From: Nonomuraea sp. PA05
GTDB lineage: Bacteria; Actinomycetota; Actinomycetes; Streptosporangiales; Streptosporangiaceae
Direction of reading: 5' to 3'
Length of the DNA: 64,000 bases
Assembly: GCF_008086045.1 (NCBI RefSeq)
Contig: NZ_VSEY01000022.1
Coordinates: forward strand, 158,751 to 222,750
Under the pieces are notes generated by a model. It ran no database searches. It was given only the letters and a program-made list of their open reading frames with translations, and was not told the DNA's origin. The stretch's first letter is position 1; every line of letters begins with the position of its first letter. The position numbers and the translations under genes are program-made. Shown here one piece after another: positions 1 through 7,483 of this stretch.

Positions 1-623
1 AGCAGCGCGTGCAGCCGCTCCCGCAGCGGATGGTGCGCCACCAGCCAGCGCAGCTCGGCGACCAGGTCGGCCTGGTCGCCGAGAACCATGTCCACCTCCA
101 TGCACTCCTCGATCGCCCCGATCCGCCGCTCGGCGAGCTGATCCCGCACCATGTCGAGCAACGGGCTGCCCAGGCCGTCGCAGACCGGCCCCCGCCACAG
201 CCGCAGCGCCGCGTGGAACGCGTCCGAGGCGCCCCTCAGGTCACCGGCGACGTGCGCCTCCCTGGCGCGGCGCACCTCCTGCTCGAACACCTCCAGGTCC
301 AGCCCTCCCGGCGGCACGCGCAGCACGTACCCGGCCTCCGTCCAGGCCAGCGTGCCGGACGGGCCGCGCCCGGCCCGTCCTGGCTCCAGCCAGGCCCGCA
401 GGCTGGACATGTGCTTCTGCAGCAGGTTCACGGCGTACGCGGGAACGTTCCCGCCCCACAGCTCGTCGATGAGCCGGTCGCGGCTGACCGGGCGGTTGGC
501 GTGCAGGAGCAGGACCGCCAGCAGGGTCCGCCGCCGTCCGGAGCCCAGGGCCAGGCTGGTACGCGCACGCCAGGCGCGCAGCGGCCCCAGCACCTCGAAT
601 CGCACTTCCTGACCTTCGGGCAT
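1..623 (-). CDS. SARP/AfsR-type transcriptional regulator, N-terminal part (3' end outside window)
   Basis: The gene runs leftward off the window, so only about 207 residues are visible. It opens MPEGQEVRFEVLGPLRAWRA, the usual start of SARP/AfsR regulators: an OmpR-like winged helix follows (RTLLAVLLLHANRPVSRDRL then IDELWG) to about residue 95, and then a bacterial transcriptional activation domain with GLDLEVFEQEVRRAREAH and LWRGPVCDGLG. SARPs bind direct repeats and activate secondary-metabolite genes. The ATG at 623-621 is preceded by GGAGGC. The gene is divergent from the peptidase/peptide/ThiF cluster starting at 957, so it is a plausible cluster-situated activator. Whether an NB-ARC or TPR region follows cannot be seen. 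Confidence 0.88.
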   Translation of the reverse strand, partial: MPEGQEVRFEVLGPLRAWRARTSLALGSGRRRTLLAVLLLHANRPVSRDRLIDELWGGNVPAYAVNLLQKHMSSLRAWLEPGRAGRGPSGTLAWTEAGYVLRVPPGGLDLEVFEQEVRRAREAHVAGDLRGASDAFHAALRLWRGPVCDGLGSPLLDMVRDQLAERRIGAIEECMEVDMVLGDQADLVAELRWLVAHHPLRERLHAL

Positions 624-956
624 CCCGCCTCCACAGAAGTAACACGGGTCTCGCTGTCCGCGAGGTGCGGCCGGACCGCCCCGGTCTTGATCCGCCGGGG
701 ACGCCCCCTCATTCGTCGTCCGGCCGGGTGGGGATGACGGGCGCGGGTCCGAGTTCATGACATATCCGGAAATTTCGGTGTGACAGGCGCACGCCTCGCC
801 AGAGCGGCCACCACCGGGACGTCCAGCCACAGATCCAGCCCCAGATCCAGCGGCGGGTCCAGCTCCCGGTCCAGCGGCAGGTCCAGCCCCCGCGACGAAG
901 CTTCGGTGGCAGAGCGGAACGCACCCAGCCACCACGGCAACGGAGGGAGCCGGACA
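624..956. promoter_or_regulatory. Divergent intergenic region between the SARP gene and the peptidase gene
   Basis: About 330 bp without a convincing gene. It must hold the promoters of the leftward SARP gene and the rightward peptidase operon. The least GC-rich stretch is 755-780 (containing GACATATCC and GGAAATTTCGG), the best place for a promoter. SARP operators are direct repeats spaced by about a helical turn; I could not define a convincing pair. The right part holds the 12-bp tandem repeat listed separately. Confidence 0.45.
821..892. repeat. Six tandem 12-bp repeats upstream of the peptidase gene
   Basis: Six consecutive 12-nt units, each beginning GTCCAG or ATCCAG (first unit GTCCAGCCACAG, second ATCCAGCCCCAG). 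They lie 65 nt upstream of the GTG start at 957. A rightward frame through the region is only Arg/Ser-rich low complexity, so I treat it as non-coding. It could be a regulator-binding array for the divergent SARP (direct repeats near 11-12 bp fit that family) or a replication-slippage repeat. Confidence 0.6.
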
Positions 957-3095
957 GTGTCCGAGGTCGCGAGGTCGTCGGGAATCATGGACGCGGGCGC
1001 CGCCCCAGCCGCCCGGCGGGACGACGTACGGGAACTGATCGCCGGACACGAGGTGGTCGACCCGTACCGCTGGCTGGAGGACCCGGACTCGCCCGAGACC
1101 CGCGACTGGCTGGCCGCGCAGGCGGACCTGTTCGCCCGCGCCAGGGACGGCTGGCGGGCCGGCGGCTGGTTCAAGGAACTGCGGCAGCTCACCTCGTTCG
1201 AACGGCTGTCGGTGCCGCAGTGGCGCGGTGGGCGCGCGTTCTACACCTGCCTGCGGCCCGGCGCGGAGCACCCCGCGCTCATGGTGCGCGACGGCAGAAG
1301 CGATGGCGGAAGCGACAGCAGAAGCGACGGCAAGGGCGATGGCAAGGGCGACCGCGTTCTGTTCGAGCCGGACACCGCGGACCCGGAGCGGCGCACGGTG
1401 CTGGGCTACTGGTCCGCCTCCGCCGACGGCCGGCTGATGGCCTACCAGACGGCGGTGGGCGGATCGGAGCGGTTCACGCTGCGGGTGCTCGACGTGGGGA
1501 GCGGGACGCACGTGGGCGCGCCGATCGACGGCTGCCGCTACTCGGCGGTCGCGTGGCTGCCCGGCCAGGACGCCTTCTACTACACCAGGTACGACGAACG
1601 CTCGGGCCCGCAGCTCCGCCTGCACCGGGTGGGGGAGAGCGCCAGGGCGGACACGGTGATCCTCGGCGCGGGCTCCGACCGTACGGCCGAACTGGACGCG
1701 CTGGTCGGGCAGGACGGGCGGCTGCTGGTCGTCCAGGTGGCCTCCGGGCTGTCGGCGGCCAACGAGGTGTGGGTGGCCGACCTGCGCGAGAGCCCCGCCG
1801 ACAGGCCCGTTCTGCGCAGGCTGCCGCTGCCGGAGGACGGGTGGACCTCCGCCTGGCCCGCGCCCGGCGGCCGCCTGTACCTGCTGACCGATGCCGGCGC
1901 GCCCCGCGGCCGGCTCCTCGTGGCCGGCCCGCCCGAGCGCGGCGAGATGAGGCCGCGCCCGCTGATCCCGGAGGATCCCGAGGCGGTGCTGGACGGGTTC
2001 GCGGTGCTCGACGGCCTGCTGCTGGTCCACTGGACGATCGCCGGCCGCGGCGCGGTGACCCGGCACGACCCGGCCACCGGCGGGCTCCTGGGCCAGATCG
2101 AGCTGCCCGGCCCCGGCATCGTCACGGAGCTGGCCCCCGGTGGGCAGGGCGACGAGGCCTGCTACGAGTACTCCGACCGCGTCACCCCCGAGACCGTCTA
2201 CCGCTACCAGGCCCGCACCGGGGCCAGCACGCCGTGGCGCCGCAGCCCGGCCCCGGTCACCCCGCCGGTCAGGGCGTCCCAGACGGTGTGCGCCGCCCCC
2301 GACGGCACGCCCGTGCGGATCCTCCTGCTCGCCCCGTCCTGGCACCGGGCCGGGCCGCTGCCTGCGATCATCGAGGGGTACGGCGCCTTCGGGGAGCCGC
2401 GCATCGCCGACTACTACGCCGCGGCCCTGGCCTGGGCCGGGCGGGGCGGCCTGTTCGCCGTCGCGTGCGTGCGCGGCGGCGGCGAGAACGGCGAGGCCTG
2501 GCACCACGCCGGCCGCCGCGAGCACAAGCAGCGCGGCATCGACGACTTCCTCGCCGCGGCCGGCCACCTGGTGGCGGCCGGGCACACCACCCCCGACCGC
2601 CTGGGCGCCTTCGGGACCAGCGCGGGAGGCCTGCTCGCGGGCGCCGCGGCGACACAGCGCCCTGACCAGTTCGCCGCCGTCGCCTGCTCGGCGCCGCTGC
2701 TCGACATGGCCAGGTACGAGCTGACCGGCCTCGGCGAGCACTGGCGCGAGGAGTTCGGCAGCCGCGAGAGCCCGGAGGAGCTCGGCTGGCTGCTCGGCTA
2801 CTCGCCCTACCACCGGGTCGTGCCCGGCACCCCGTACCCGGCCGTCCTGCTGTCGGCCTTCGCCGAGGACACCCGCGTCGACCCGCTGCACGCGCGGAAG
2901 ATGACCGCCGCGCTGCAGTTCGCCACCACCTCGCGGCGGCCCGTGCTGCTGCGTCACGAGGCGGGCGCGGGGCACGGCGAGCGGGGCCGCACCGGCCGGT
3001 TGTCCTACTTCGCAGACGTGCTCGCGTTCTTCGCCCACGAGCTGGGGCTCGCGAGCATCACCCCGACCGAACCGAGAGGAGGTGAACTTCCATGA
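957..3095 (+). CDS. Prolyl oligopeptidase family serine peptidase (S9A)
   Basis: A 712-residue cytoplasmic peptidase with no signal peptide. It opens with the N-terminal S9A pattern (EVVDPYRWLEDPDSPETRDW), passes through a beta-propeller region and ends in an alpha/beta hydrolase domain with a complete triad: Ser555 in FGTSAGG, Asp638 in AEDTRVDP, His673 in GAGHG. I chose the GTG at 957 because GGAGGG lies 9 nt upstream; ATG 987 lacks a site. A low-complexity Ser/Asp/Gly/Lys insert (about 1294-1352) interrupts the propeller. Its stop codon TGA overlaps the ATG of the 18-codon peptide gene, so the two are translationally coupled. By analogy with RiPP pathways that use this family, it may trim the peptide; alternatively it degrades it for self-protection. 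Confidence 0.9.
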   Translation: MSEVARSSGIMDAGAAPAARRDDVRELIAGHEVVDPYRWLEDPDSPETRDWLAAQADLFARARDGWRAGGWFKELRQLTSFERLSVPQWRGGRAFYTCLRPGAEHPALMVRDGRSDGGSDSRSDGKGDGKGDRVLFEPDTADPERRTVLGYWSASADGRLMAYQTAVGGSERFTLRVLDVGSGTHVGAPIDGCRYSAVAWLPGQDAFYYTRYDERSGPQLRLHRVGESARADTVILGAGSDRTAELDALVGQDGRLLVVQVASGLSAANEVWVADLRESPADRPVLRRLPLPEDGWTSAWPAPGGRLYLLTDAGAPRGRLLVAGPPERGEMRPRPLIPEDPEAVLDGFAVLDGLLLVHWTIAGRGAVTRHDPATGGLLGQIELPGPGIVTELAPGGQGDEACYEYSDRVTPETVYRYQARTGASTPWRRSPAPVTPPVRASQTVCAAPDGTPVRILLLAPSWHRAGPLPAIIEGYGAFGEPRIADYYAAALAWAGRGGLFAVACVRGGGENGEAWHHAGRREHKQRGIDDFLAAAGHLVAAGHTTPDRLGAFGTSAGGLLAGAAATQRPDQFAAVACSAPLLDMARYELTGLGEHWREEFGSRESPEELGWLLGYSPYHRVVPGTPYPAVLLSAFAEDTRVDPLHARKMTAALQFATTSRRPVLLRHEAGAGHGERGRTGRLSYFADVLAFFAHELGLASITPTEPRGGELP

Positions 3096-3148
3096 TCAAG
3101 AAGTCGACCAAGCGGTACAGCGTCGCCGGTGGTGCCCAGAAGGGCTGA
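3092..3148 (+). CDS. 18-residue peptide, candidate RiPP/microcin C-like precursor
   Basis: The ORF encodes MIKKSTKRYSVAGGAQKG and stops. Support: its ATG overlaps the peptidase stop (ATGA), a very strong ribosome site GAGGAGGT lies 8 nt upstream, and a gene for a ThiF-family adenylating enzyme follows after a hairpin. It is basic at the N-terminus (Lys3, Lys4, Lys7, Arg8), has one Tyr (9) and ends AGGAQKG. Microcin C precursors are 7 to a few dozen residues and are adenylated at a C-terminal Asn by the ThiF-like MccB; here the terminal residue is Gly, the residue that ThiS/MoaD/ubiquitin-like substrates present to E1-like enzymes. Too short for automatic gene calling. Expression is not proven. 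Confidence 0.7.
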   Translation: MIKKSTKRYSVAGGAQKG

Positions 3149-3158
3149 TTCCGTTGCA

Positions 3159-3186
3159 GGTGGGGCGTCCTCAGGGGCGCCCCACC
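3159..3186 (+). terminator. GC-rich hairpin between peptide gene and ThiF-like gene (attenuator-like)
   Basis: Perfect 9-bp arms GGTGGGGCG and CGCCCCACC around a 10-nt loop; CC/GG pairs can extend the stem with one bulged T. It begins 10 nt after the peptide stop. There is no U-run, so it would be a partial terminator, attenuator or 3' stabiliser rather than a full stop. In microcin C operons a hairpin between mccA and mccB keeps precursor mRNA in excess (established for the E. coli system). A second copy lies at 4386-4413. Confidence 0.7.
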
Positions 3187-3216
3187 CCCCTCGGGCCGAA
3201 TCTGTGAAGGACTGTC

Positions 3217-4374
3217 ATGACTCATCCCGTGCTCAAGACGAGCATCCCCTACTTCATCGCCGAGGGGTCGGTGCACTTCAGGCTGGGCGGCGAGCTGACC
3301 TCGCTGGAGGACGCCGACGGCCGGGTCAGCAGGCTGCTGTCCCTGCTGGACGGCACGCGCACCCCCGAGGAGGTCCACCGCGACCTGCGGGCCGTGCACC
3401 CCGACGTGACGGTGGACGACGTGCGCGAGGCCATCGGCGAGCTCGACGGGCTCCGCCTGATCCAGAGCGCGGACGACCCCGGCGACGACTTCGACCAGCT
3501 CTCCCGCGAGCGCTGGTCCAACAACCTGGGCTTCTTCGAGACCTACGCCTCGCTGCACGCCTCCAAGTACGACTTCCAGCGCCGCATCCGCGACGCCCGC
3601 GTCGCCGTGCTCGGCGTCGGCGGGATCGGCAGCCACGCGCTGATCGACCTGGTCGCCATCGGGTTCGAGGACATCAGGATCGTCGACTTCGACCGGATCG
3701 AGCTGTCGAACTTCAACCGTCAGATCCTCTACGGCGAGCCGTACGTGGGCCGGGTCAAGGTGGAGGTGGCCGCCGAGCGGGCGCGCGCGCTCAACAGCGC
3801 CGTGCGGATCGACCCGGTGCAGCGCAGGCTGATGTCCGGCGACGACGTGTACGAGGTCGTCCGCGACCGCGACATCGTCATCGCCGTGGTGGACCGCCCC
3901 AAGGTGCACATCGCGCACTGGCTGAACGAGGGCTGCGTACGGGCGGGCACGGCGCTCATCGTGGGCGGCGTGGACACCCAGCGGGCCCTGCACTACACGG
4001 TCGTGCCCGGCGTGTCCGGCTGCGTCGAATGCTGGTACGACCAGGTCCGCGGCAGCGACCCCACCTCCCTGACCGTGATGAACGTGCTCGACGAGATCGA
4101 CAGGGAGGGCGGCACGTTCGGCGAGGACACCGCCGCCTTCAACGGCCTCGTGCTGTTCGGCGCGGGCTTCCTGGTCGCCGAGATGGTGCGCATCGCCAGC
4201 CGAGTCTCCCCGCCGCTGTCGGTGGGCCGGATGCTGGAGATGACCTTCCACGACCCCCGCCTGCGCGAGGCCGAGTCGTGGAAACGCGACCCGCGCTGCG
4301 CGGCGTGCGGCGACGCGCGGCCGAAGCCCAGCCTGGAATGGCTGGCCGGCGACCTCGGCCCCCTGCCGTTCTGA
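3217..4374 (+). CDS. ThiF/MccB-like E1-type adenylating enzyme with N-terminal leader-binding-like domain
   Basis: A 385-residue protein. Residues 1 to about 90 resemble a PqqD-like RiPP recognition/winged-helix domain (ending DVREAIGELDGLRLI). The rest is an E1/ThiF fold: nucleotide-binding loop VAVLGVGGIGSHA at 129-141, then VDFDRIELSNFNRQ with the conserved Asp and Arg, and a structural zinc site from two CXXC pairs (Cys269/Cys272 in CVECW, Cys361/Cys364 in CAACG). The family activates a C-terminal carboxylate as acyl-adenylate. GAAGGA precedes the ATG. It sits between the 18-residue peptide and an MFS exporter, as mccB sits between mccA and mccC. Substrate and product are inferred; this could also be a cyclodehydratase-like E1 rather than a nucleotidyl-peptide synthase. 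Confidence 0.87.
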   Translation: MTHPVLKTSIPYFIAEGSVHFRLGGELTSLEDADGRVSRLLSLLDGTRTPEEVHRDLRAVHPDVTVDDVREAIGELDGLRLIQSADDPGDDFDQLSRERWSNNLGFFETYASLHASKYDFQRRIRDARVAVLGVGGIGSHALIDLVAIGFEDIRIVDFDRIELSNFNRQILYGEPYVGRVKVEVAAERARALNSAVRIDPVQRRLMSGDDVYEVVRDRDIVIAVVDRPKVHIAHWLNEGCVRAGTALIVGGVDTQRALHYTVVPGVSGCVECWYDQVRGSDPTSLTVMNVLDEIDREGGTFGEDTAAFNGLVLFGAGFLVAEMVRIASRVSPPLSVGRMLEMTFHDPRLREAESWKRDPRCAACGDARPKPSLEWLAGDLGPLPF

Positions 4375-4385
4375 ACCGCCCGCCC

Positions 4386-4413
4386 GGTGGGGCGCCTCCG
4401 GGGGCGCCCCACC
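4386..4413 (+). terminator. Second GC-rich hairpin, after the ThiF-like gene
   Basis: Perfect 11-bp arms GGTGGGGCGCC and GGCGCCCCACC with a 6-nt loop, 11 nt after the ThiF-like stop codon. It has no U-run. It is a near copy of the hairpin at 3159-3186, including the C-rich CCCCTCG that follows both. Likely partial termination or mRNA processing inside the operon. Confidence 0.7.
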
Positions 4414-4499
4414 CCCTCGCCGGGAGGCCCGCATGCGGTTACCCTCCCGGGTGAGCCTTCCCCGCCGCGCCTGTCAGTCCCCTGGGAGGACAACTGCCA

Positions 4500-4544
4500 T
4501 GGCACGTTCGAGCTCCTCCGCCGCGGCCCGGCCGCCCTCCTGAG
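4500..4544 (+). CDS. 14-codon ORF with strong ribosome site upstream of the MFS gene
   Basis: Encodes MARSSSSAAARPPS and stops. GGGAGG lies 9 nt before the ATG, much better than the site before the MFS start at 4553, which begins 8 nt after this stop codon. Three readings: a translated leader coupling the MFS gene; the true N-terminus of the MFS protein separated by a frameshift (offset 53 nt, so not in frame); or a second small peptide. I cannot decide between them from sequence. Confidence 0.4.
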
Positions 4545-4552
4545 CCCGGCCG

Positions 4553-5827
4553 ATGCGGATGCCATCGCGCGTGGCCGCCGGGCAGAAAGGCGTCCGGCTG
4601 CGCAGCGCGTTCCTCGTCTCGTCGGTCGGCGACTGGATCTACCGGTTCGCCGCTCCCACGCTGATCCTGCAGATCACCGGGTCCGCGCTGTCGGCGGCGC
4701 TGGCGTACGTGCTGGAGTTCATCCCGTACGTCGTCGTCGGGCTGGTCGCGGGCGTCATCGCGGACCGGTGGGACCGCCGCAGGATCCTCATCGCCTGCGA
4801 CTGCCTCTCCTTCGCCATCGCGCTCGTCATCGCGATCCTGGCCGCCGCGGACCGGCCGTCGGTGGCGCTGCTCTACCTGTGCGCCTTCCTGCTGGCCAGC
4901 GTGCGGCCCTTCTACTTCCCCGCCTTCCAGGGCTTCATCGTCGACACGGTGCCGCAGGAGCGGCTGTCCAGGATCAACGCCTGGACGCAGACCGTCGACA
5001 GCTCGCTCGGCTTCGTCGGGCCGGTCGTCGGCACCGCGTTCATCGCCGCCCTGGGGGTGCCGGTGGCGACGCTGGTCAACGCGCTGACGTTCGCGATCTC
5101 GGCGCTGCTCATCTACCAGATCGCGCACGTGCACACGCGGGTGACGCCCGCGGGCGGCGTGCGCGCCGAGCTGTCCGGCGTGGCCAGGGACTTCGTGGAC
5201 GGGCTGCGCATCCTCCGCTCCATCAGGCCGATCTGGTGGGGCACCCTGCTCATGGCCGCCGCGAACTTCGCCGGCTTCGTCGTCGAAGGCAACCTCGTCT
5301 ACCTCGTCCTTGAGGTGGAGGACCTGCCCGGCGTGGCGCTGGGCGTCGTGTTCGGCGCGCAGGGGCTGGGCGCGGTGCTCGGCGCGCTGGCCGCGCCCCG
5401 GCTCATCGACCGCCACCCCACCGGGCGGCTGCTCGTGGCCGGGATGGCGCTGTCGGCGCTGGCCATGGCCCTGCCCGTGGCGCTGCCCGCCGTGTGGGTG
5501 ATCGCGGCGGCCTGGGCCGTGGAGGGCGTGGCCACGTCGGTGATCGTGGTGTCCTGGTTCACCGCCCGCCAGACCGTCGTGCCCGCCGACGCCATCGGCC
5601 GCGTCACCTCGGTGAGCAGGGCCGCGGCCTACGCGACCATCCCGATCGGCGCCCTGGCCGGCGGTGCGGTGGTCGGCGGCGCGCTGGCGGGGTGGGGCGG
5701 GCCGGGGCGGATGTTGTTCCTGTGCGCGGCCCTCGTGCAGACGGCGGTCGCCGTCGCCACGGCCCTGTCGCCGCTGCGCGCCATCGACCAGGCCGCACCG
5801 GCACCCACCACCTCGGGGGATCCATGA
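4553..5827 (+). CDS. MFS exporter of the peptide cluster (MccC-like role)
   Basis: A 424-residue, roughly 12-helix transporter of the DHA3/enterobactin-exporter type: SSVGDWIYRFAAPTLILQIT in helix 1 and the cytoplasmic ADRWDRRRIL motif A between helices 2 and 3. In microcin C systems an MFS exporter follows the adenylating enzyme. The ATG at 4553 has a poor ribosome site and probably relies on coupling to the 14-codon ORF; ATG 4559 and GTG 4571 are alternatives. Its stop overlaps the nitric oxide synthase start (ATGA). Export of the modified peptide is inferred from position. Confidence 0.85.
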   Translation: MRMPSRVAAGQKGVRLRSAFLVSSVGDWIYRFAAPTLILQITGSALSAALAYVLEFIPYVVVGLVAGVIADRWDRRRILIACDCLSFAIALVIAILAAADRPSVALLYLCAFLLASVRPFYFPAFQGFIVDTVPQERLSRINAWTQTVDSSLGFVGPVVGTAFIAALGVPVATLVNALTFAISALLIYQIAHVHTRVTPAGGVRAELSGVARDFVDGLRILRSIRPIWWGTLLMAAANFAGFVVEGNLVYLVLEVEDLPGVALGVVFGAQGLGAVLGALAAPRLIDRHPTGRLLVAGMALSALAMALPVALPAVWVIAAAWAVEGVATSVIVVSWFTARQTVVPADAIGRVTSVSRAAAYATIPIGALAGGAVVGGALAGWGGPGRMLFLCAALVQTAVAVATALSPLRAIDQAAPAPTTSGDP

Positions 5828-6912
5828 GCGTCATCAGCCCGCCGGCCGTCGTCGTCGCCCAGGAGGCCGAGTCGTTCCTGCGCCAGTGCGCGGAGTGGCT
5901 CGGCTGGGACCACGAGCGCCACGCCCGCCGCCGCGCGGCCGTCCTGGACGAACTGGCCCGCACGGGCACCTACCGCCACACCCCCGCCGAGCTGGTCCTG
6001 GGCGCCAAGCTCGCCTGGCGCAACCACACCCGCTGCGTCGGCAAGCTGTACTGGAAGACGCTCATGGTGCGCGACTGCCGCAGGCTCCACCACCCCGGCG
6101 CCATCGCCGCCGCCCTCACCACCCACCTGGCACGCGCCCACAACGGCGGCGCCATCCGCCCGATCATCACCGTCTTCCCGCCCGACACCCCCACCACCCC
6201 GGGGCCCCACATCGTCAGCCCCCAGCTCATCCGGTACGCGGGCTACGAACAGCCGGACGGCACCCGCCGCGGCGACCCCGCCAACACGGCGCTCACCCGG
6301 CTGGCCCGCGAGCTGGGCTGGCGCGGCGACGGCGGCGACTTCGACCGCCTGCCGGTGCTGATCCGCGACTCCCGCGGCGACCTGACCCGCCACGACCTGC
6401 CCCCCGACGCCTGCCCCGACGTGCCGATCACCCACCCGGACCATCCCTGGTTCGCCGAGCTGGGGCTGCGCTGGTACTCCTGCCCCACGGTCTCGGACAT
6501 GCGGCTGGAGATCGGCGGCGTCACCTATCCCGCCGCGCCCTTCACCGGCTGGTACGTCGGCACCGAGATCGGCACCAGGAACTTCGGCGACCGCGACCGC
6601 TACGACCTGCTGCCGGTGATCGCGCGGCGGCTGGGGCTCTCCACGGGCGACGACCGCGGCCTCTGGAAGGACCGCGCGCTGACGGAATTGAACGTCGCGG
6701 TGCTCACCTCGTACGAGCGGGCGGGGGTGCGGATGCTCGATCACCACACGATGGCCGACCAGTTCCACCGGTACGTGCAGGCGCGGCGGCGGGCGGGGGA
6801 GGAGGTGCACGCCGAGTGGGGCTGGATCATCCCGCCCACGGCGGCGTCGGCCACACCGGTCTTTCATGACTCCTACGACCCCGCGGTGGTCTCACCGAAC
6901 TTCTTCCGTTAG
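5824..6912 (+). CDS. nos: Bacterial nitric oxide synthase, oxygenase domain only
   Basis: 362 residues, the usual length of bacterial NOS without a reductase. Heme-thiolate Cys71 sits in WRNHTRCVGK, and the substrate-guanidinium-binding Glu248 in GWYVGTEIGTRNFGD; both are at nearly the same numbers as in Bacillus NOS. The reaction is L-arginine to citrulline and NO through N-hydroxyarginine. Overlaps the MFS stop by 4 nt, so it is part of the peptide operon. In thaxtomin and rufomycin pathways a NOS supplies NO to a nitrating P450; there is no P450 in the visible neighbourhood, so NO could act on the peptide or be used for signalling or stress protection. Confidence 0.93.
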   Translation: MSVISPPAVVVAQEAESFLRQCAEWLGWDHERHARRRAAVLDELARTGTYRHTPAELVLGAKLAWRNHTRCVGKLYWKTLMVRDCRRLHHPGAIAAALTTHLARAHNGGAIRPIITVFPPDTPTTPGPHIVSPQLIRYAGYEQPDGTRRGDPANTALTRLARELGWRGDGGDFDRLPVLIRDSRGDLTRHDLPPDACPDVPITHPDHPWFAELGLRWYSCPTVSDMRLEIGGVTYPAAPFTGWYVGTEIGTRNFGDRDRYDLLPVIARRLGLSTGDDRGLWKDRALTELNVAVLTSYERAGVRMLDHHTMADQFHRYVQARRRAGEEVHAEWGWIIPPTAASATPVFHDSYDPAVVSPNFFR

Positions 6913-6925
6913 TAGCATCTCTCGG

Positions 6926-7483
6926 GTGACCGGCGAGTTATTTTCGGAATTCATTCACCTGTCCTACCACCAGATCGAGATCCGCCCGCACGACGAAGCG
7001 GGACCGTCCTGTCCGGAGGCGTTTCCCAACGGCCTGATCGCGGTGGGCGACGAGGAGCCGGACGGCGCGATGATCGTCACCGGCCTCGGAATGGGCCAGG
7101 TGGAGGTGACGGTGCAGCTCGCGGACGAGGAGCCGCCCCTGGATCTCGACTCCTGGGAGGAGATCGTCGACCTTTCGATCGAATCGACGCTGGGCTCGCT
7201 GTACGTGGTCGGCCTGCTGGGAGACCTCCCCCGGAAGTTGCCGAACCTGGCGTGGAAAGGCCCGGGTTTCTATCGTCTGCGCGTGCACGCCAAAGGCCGC
7301 GATTCGTATGTGGACGGCACGGGGCTCAATCTCGAAGAACGCTATTCAATTATCTCCTGGCCGGCCGACCCCGCGCCCGATCTCATCCACAAGGCGACCG
7401 ACGCCTACGGCGCGGGGGTACGCGGCCGGGCACCTCAGACGGAGACGACGTGGCCGACGCGGAAGAACCCGTCCGGGTCGTAA
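6926..7483 (+). CDS. Uncharacterised protein downstream of NOS
   Basis: A 185-residue acidic protein from GTG at 6926 (VTGELFSEFIHLSYHQIEIR). I recognise no domain; it looks all-beta with an acidic middle (EEPPLDLDSWEEIVDLSIES) and a C-terminal half with KGPGFYRLRVHAKGRD. It starts 13 nt after the NOS stop without a clear ribosome site, so translation may depend on readthrough of the operon. Several codons are A/T-ending (GAGTTATTTTCGGAATTC), unlike its neighbours, which could mean recent acquisition. The 3' end overlaps the convergent FAD oxidase gene by 49 nt. Confidence 0.65.
   Translation: MTGELFSEFIHLSYHQIEIRPHDEAGPSCPEAFPNGLIAVGDEEPDGAMIVTGLGMGQVEVTVQLADEEPPLDLDSWEEIVDLSIESTLGSLYVVGLLGDLPRKLPNLAWKGPGFYRLRVHAKGRDSYVDGTGLNLEERYSIISWPADPAPDLIHKATDAYGAGVRGRAPQTETTWPTRKNPSGS

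Noticed and set aside
780..956. Longer upstream start for the peptidase
   Set aside because: The extra 59 residues are Ser/Arg low complexity encoded by a 12-bp repeat, and the strong GGAGGG site precedes the GTG at 957.
5629..6867. 412-residue frame on the minus strand across the NOS gene
   Set aside because: Low-complexity Ala/Val/Gly/Arg composition, no ribosome site; the plus-strand NOS has both diagnostic residues.
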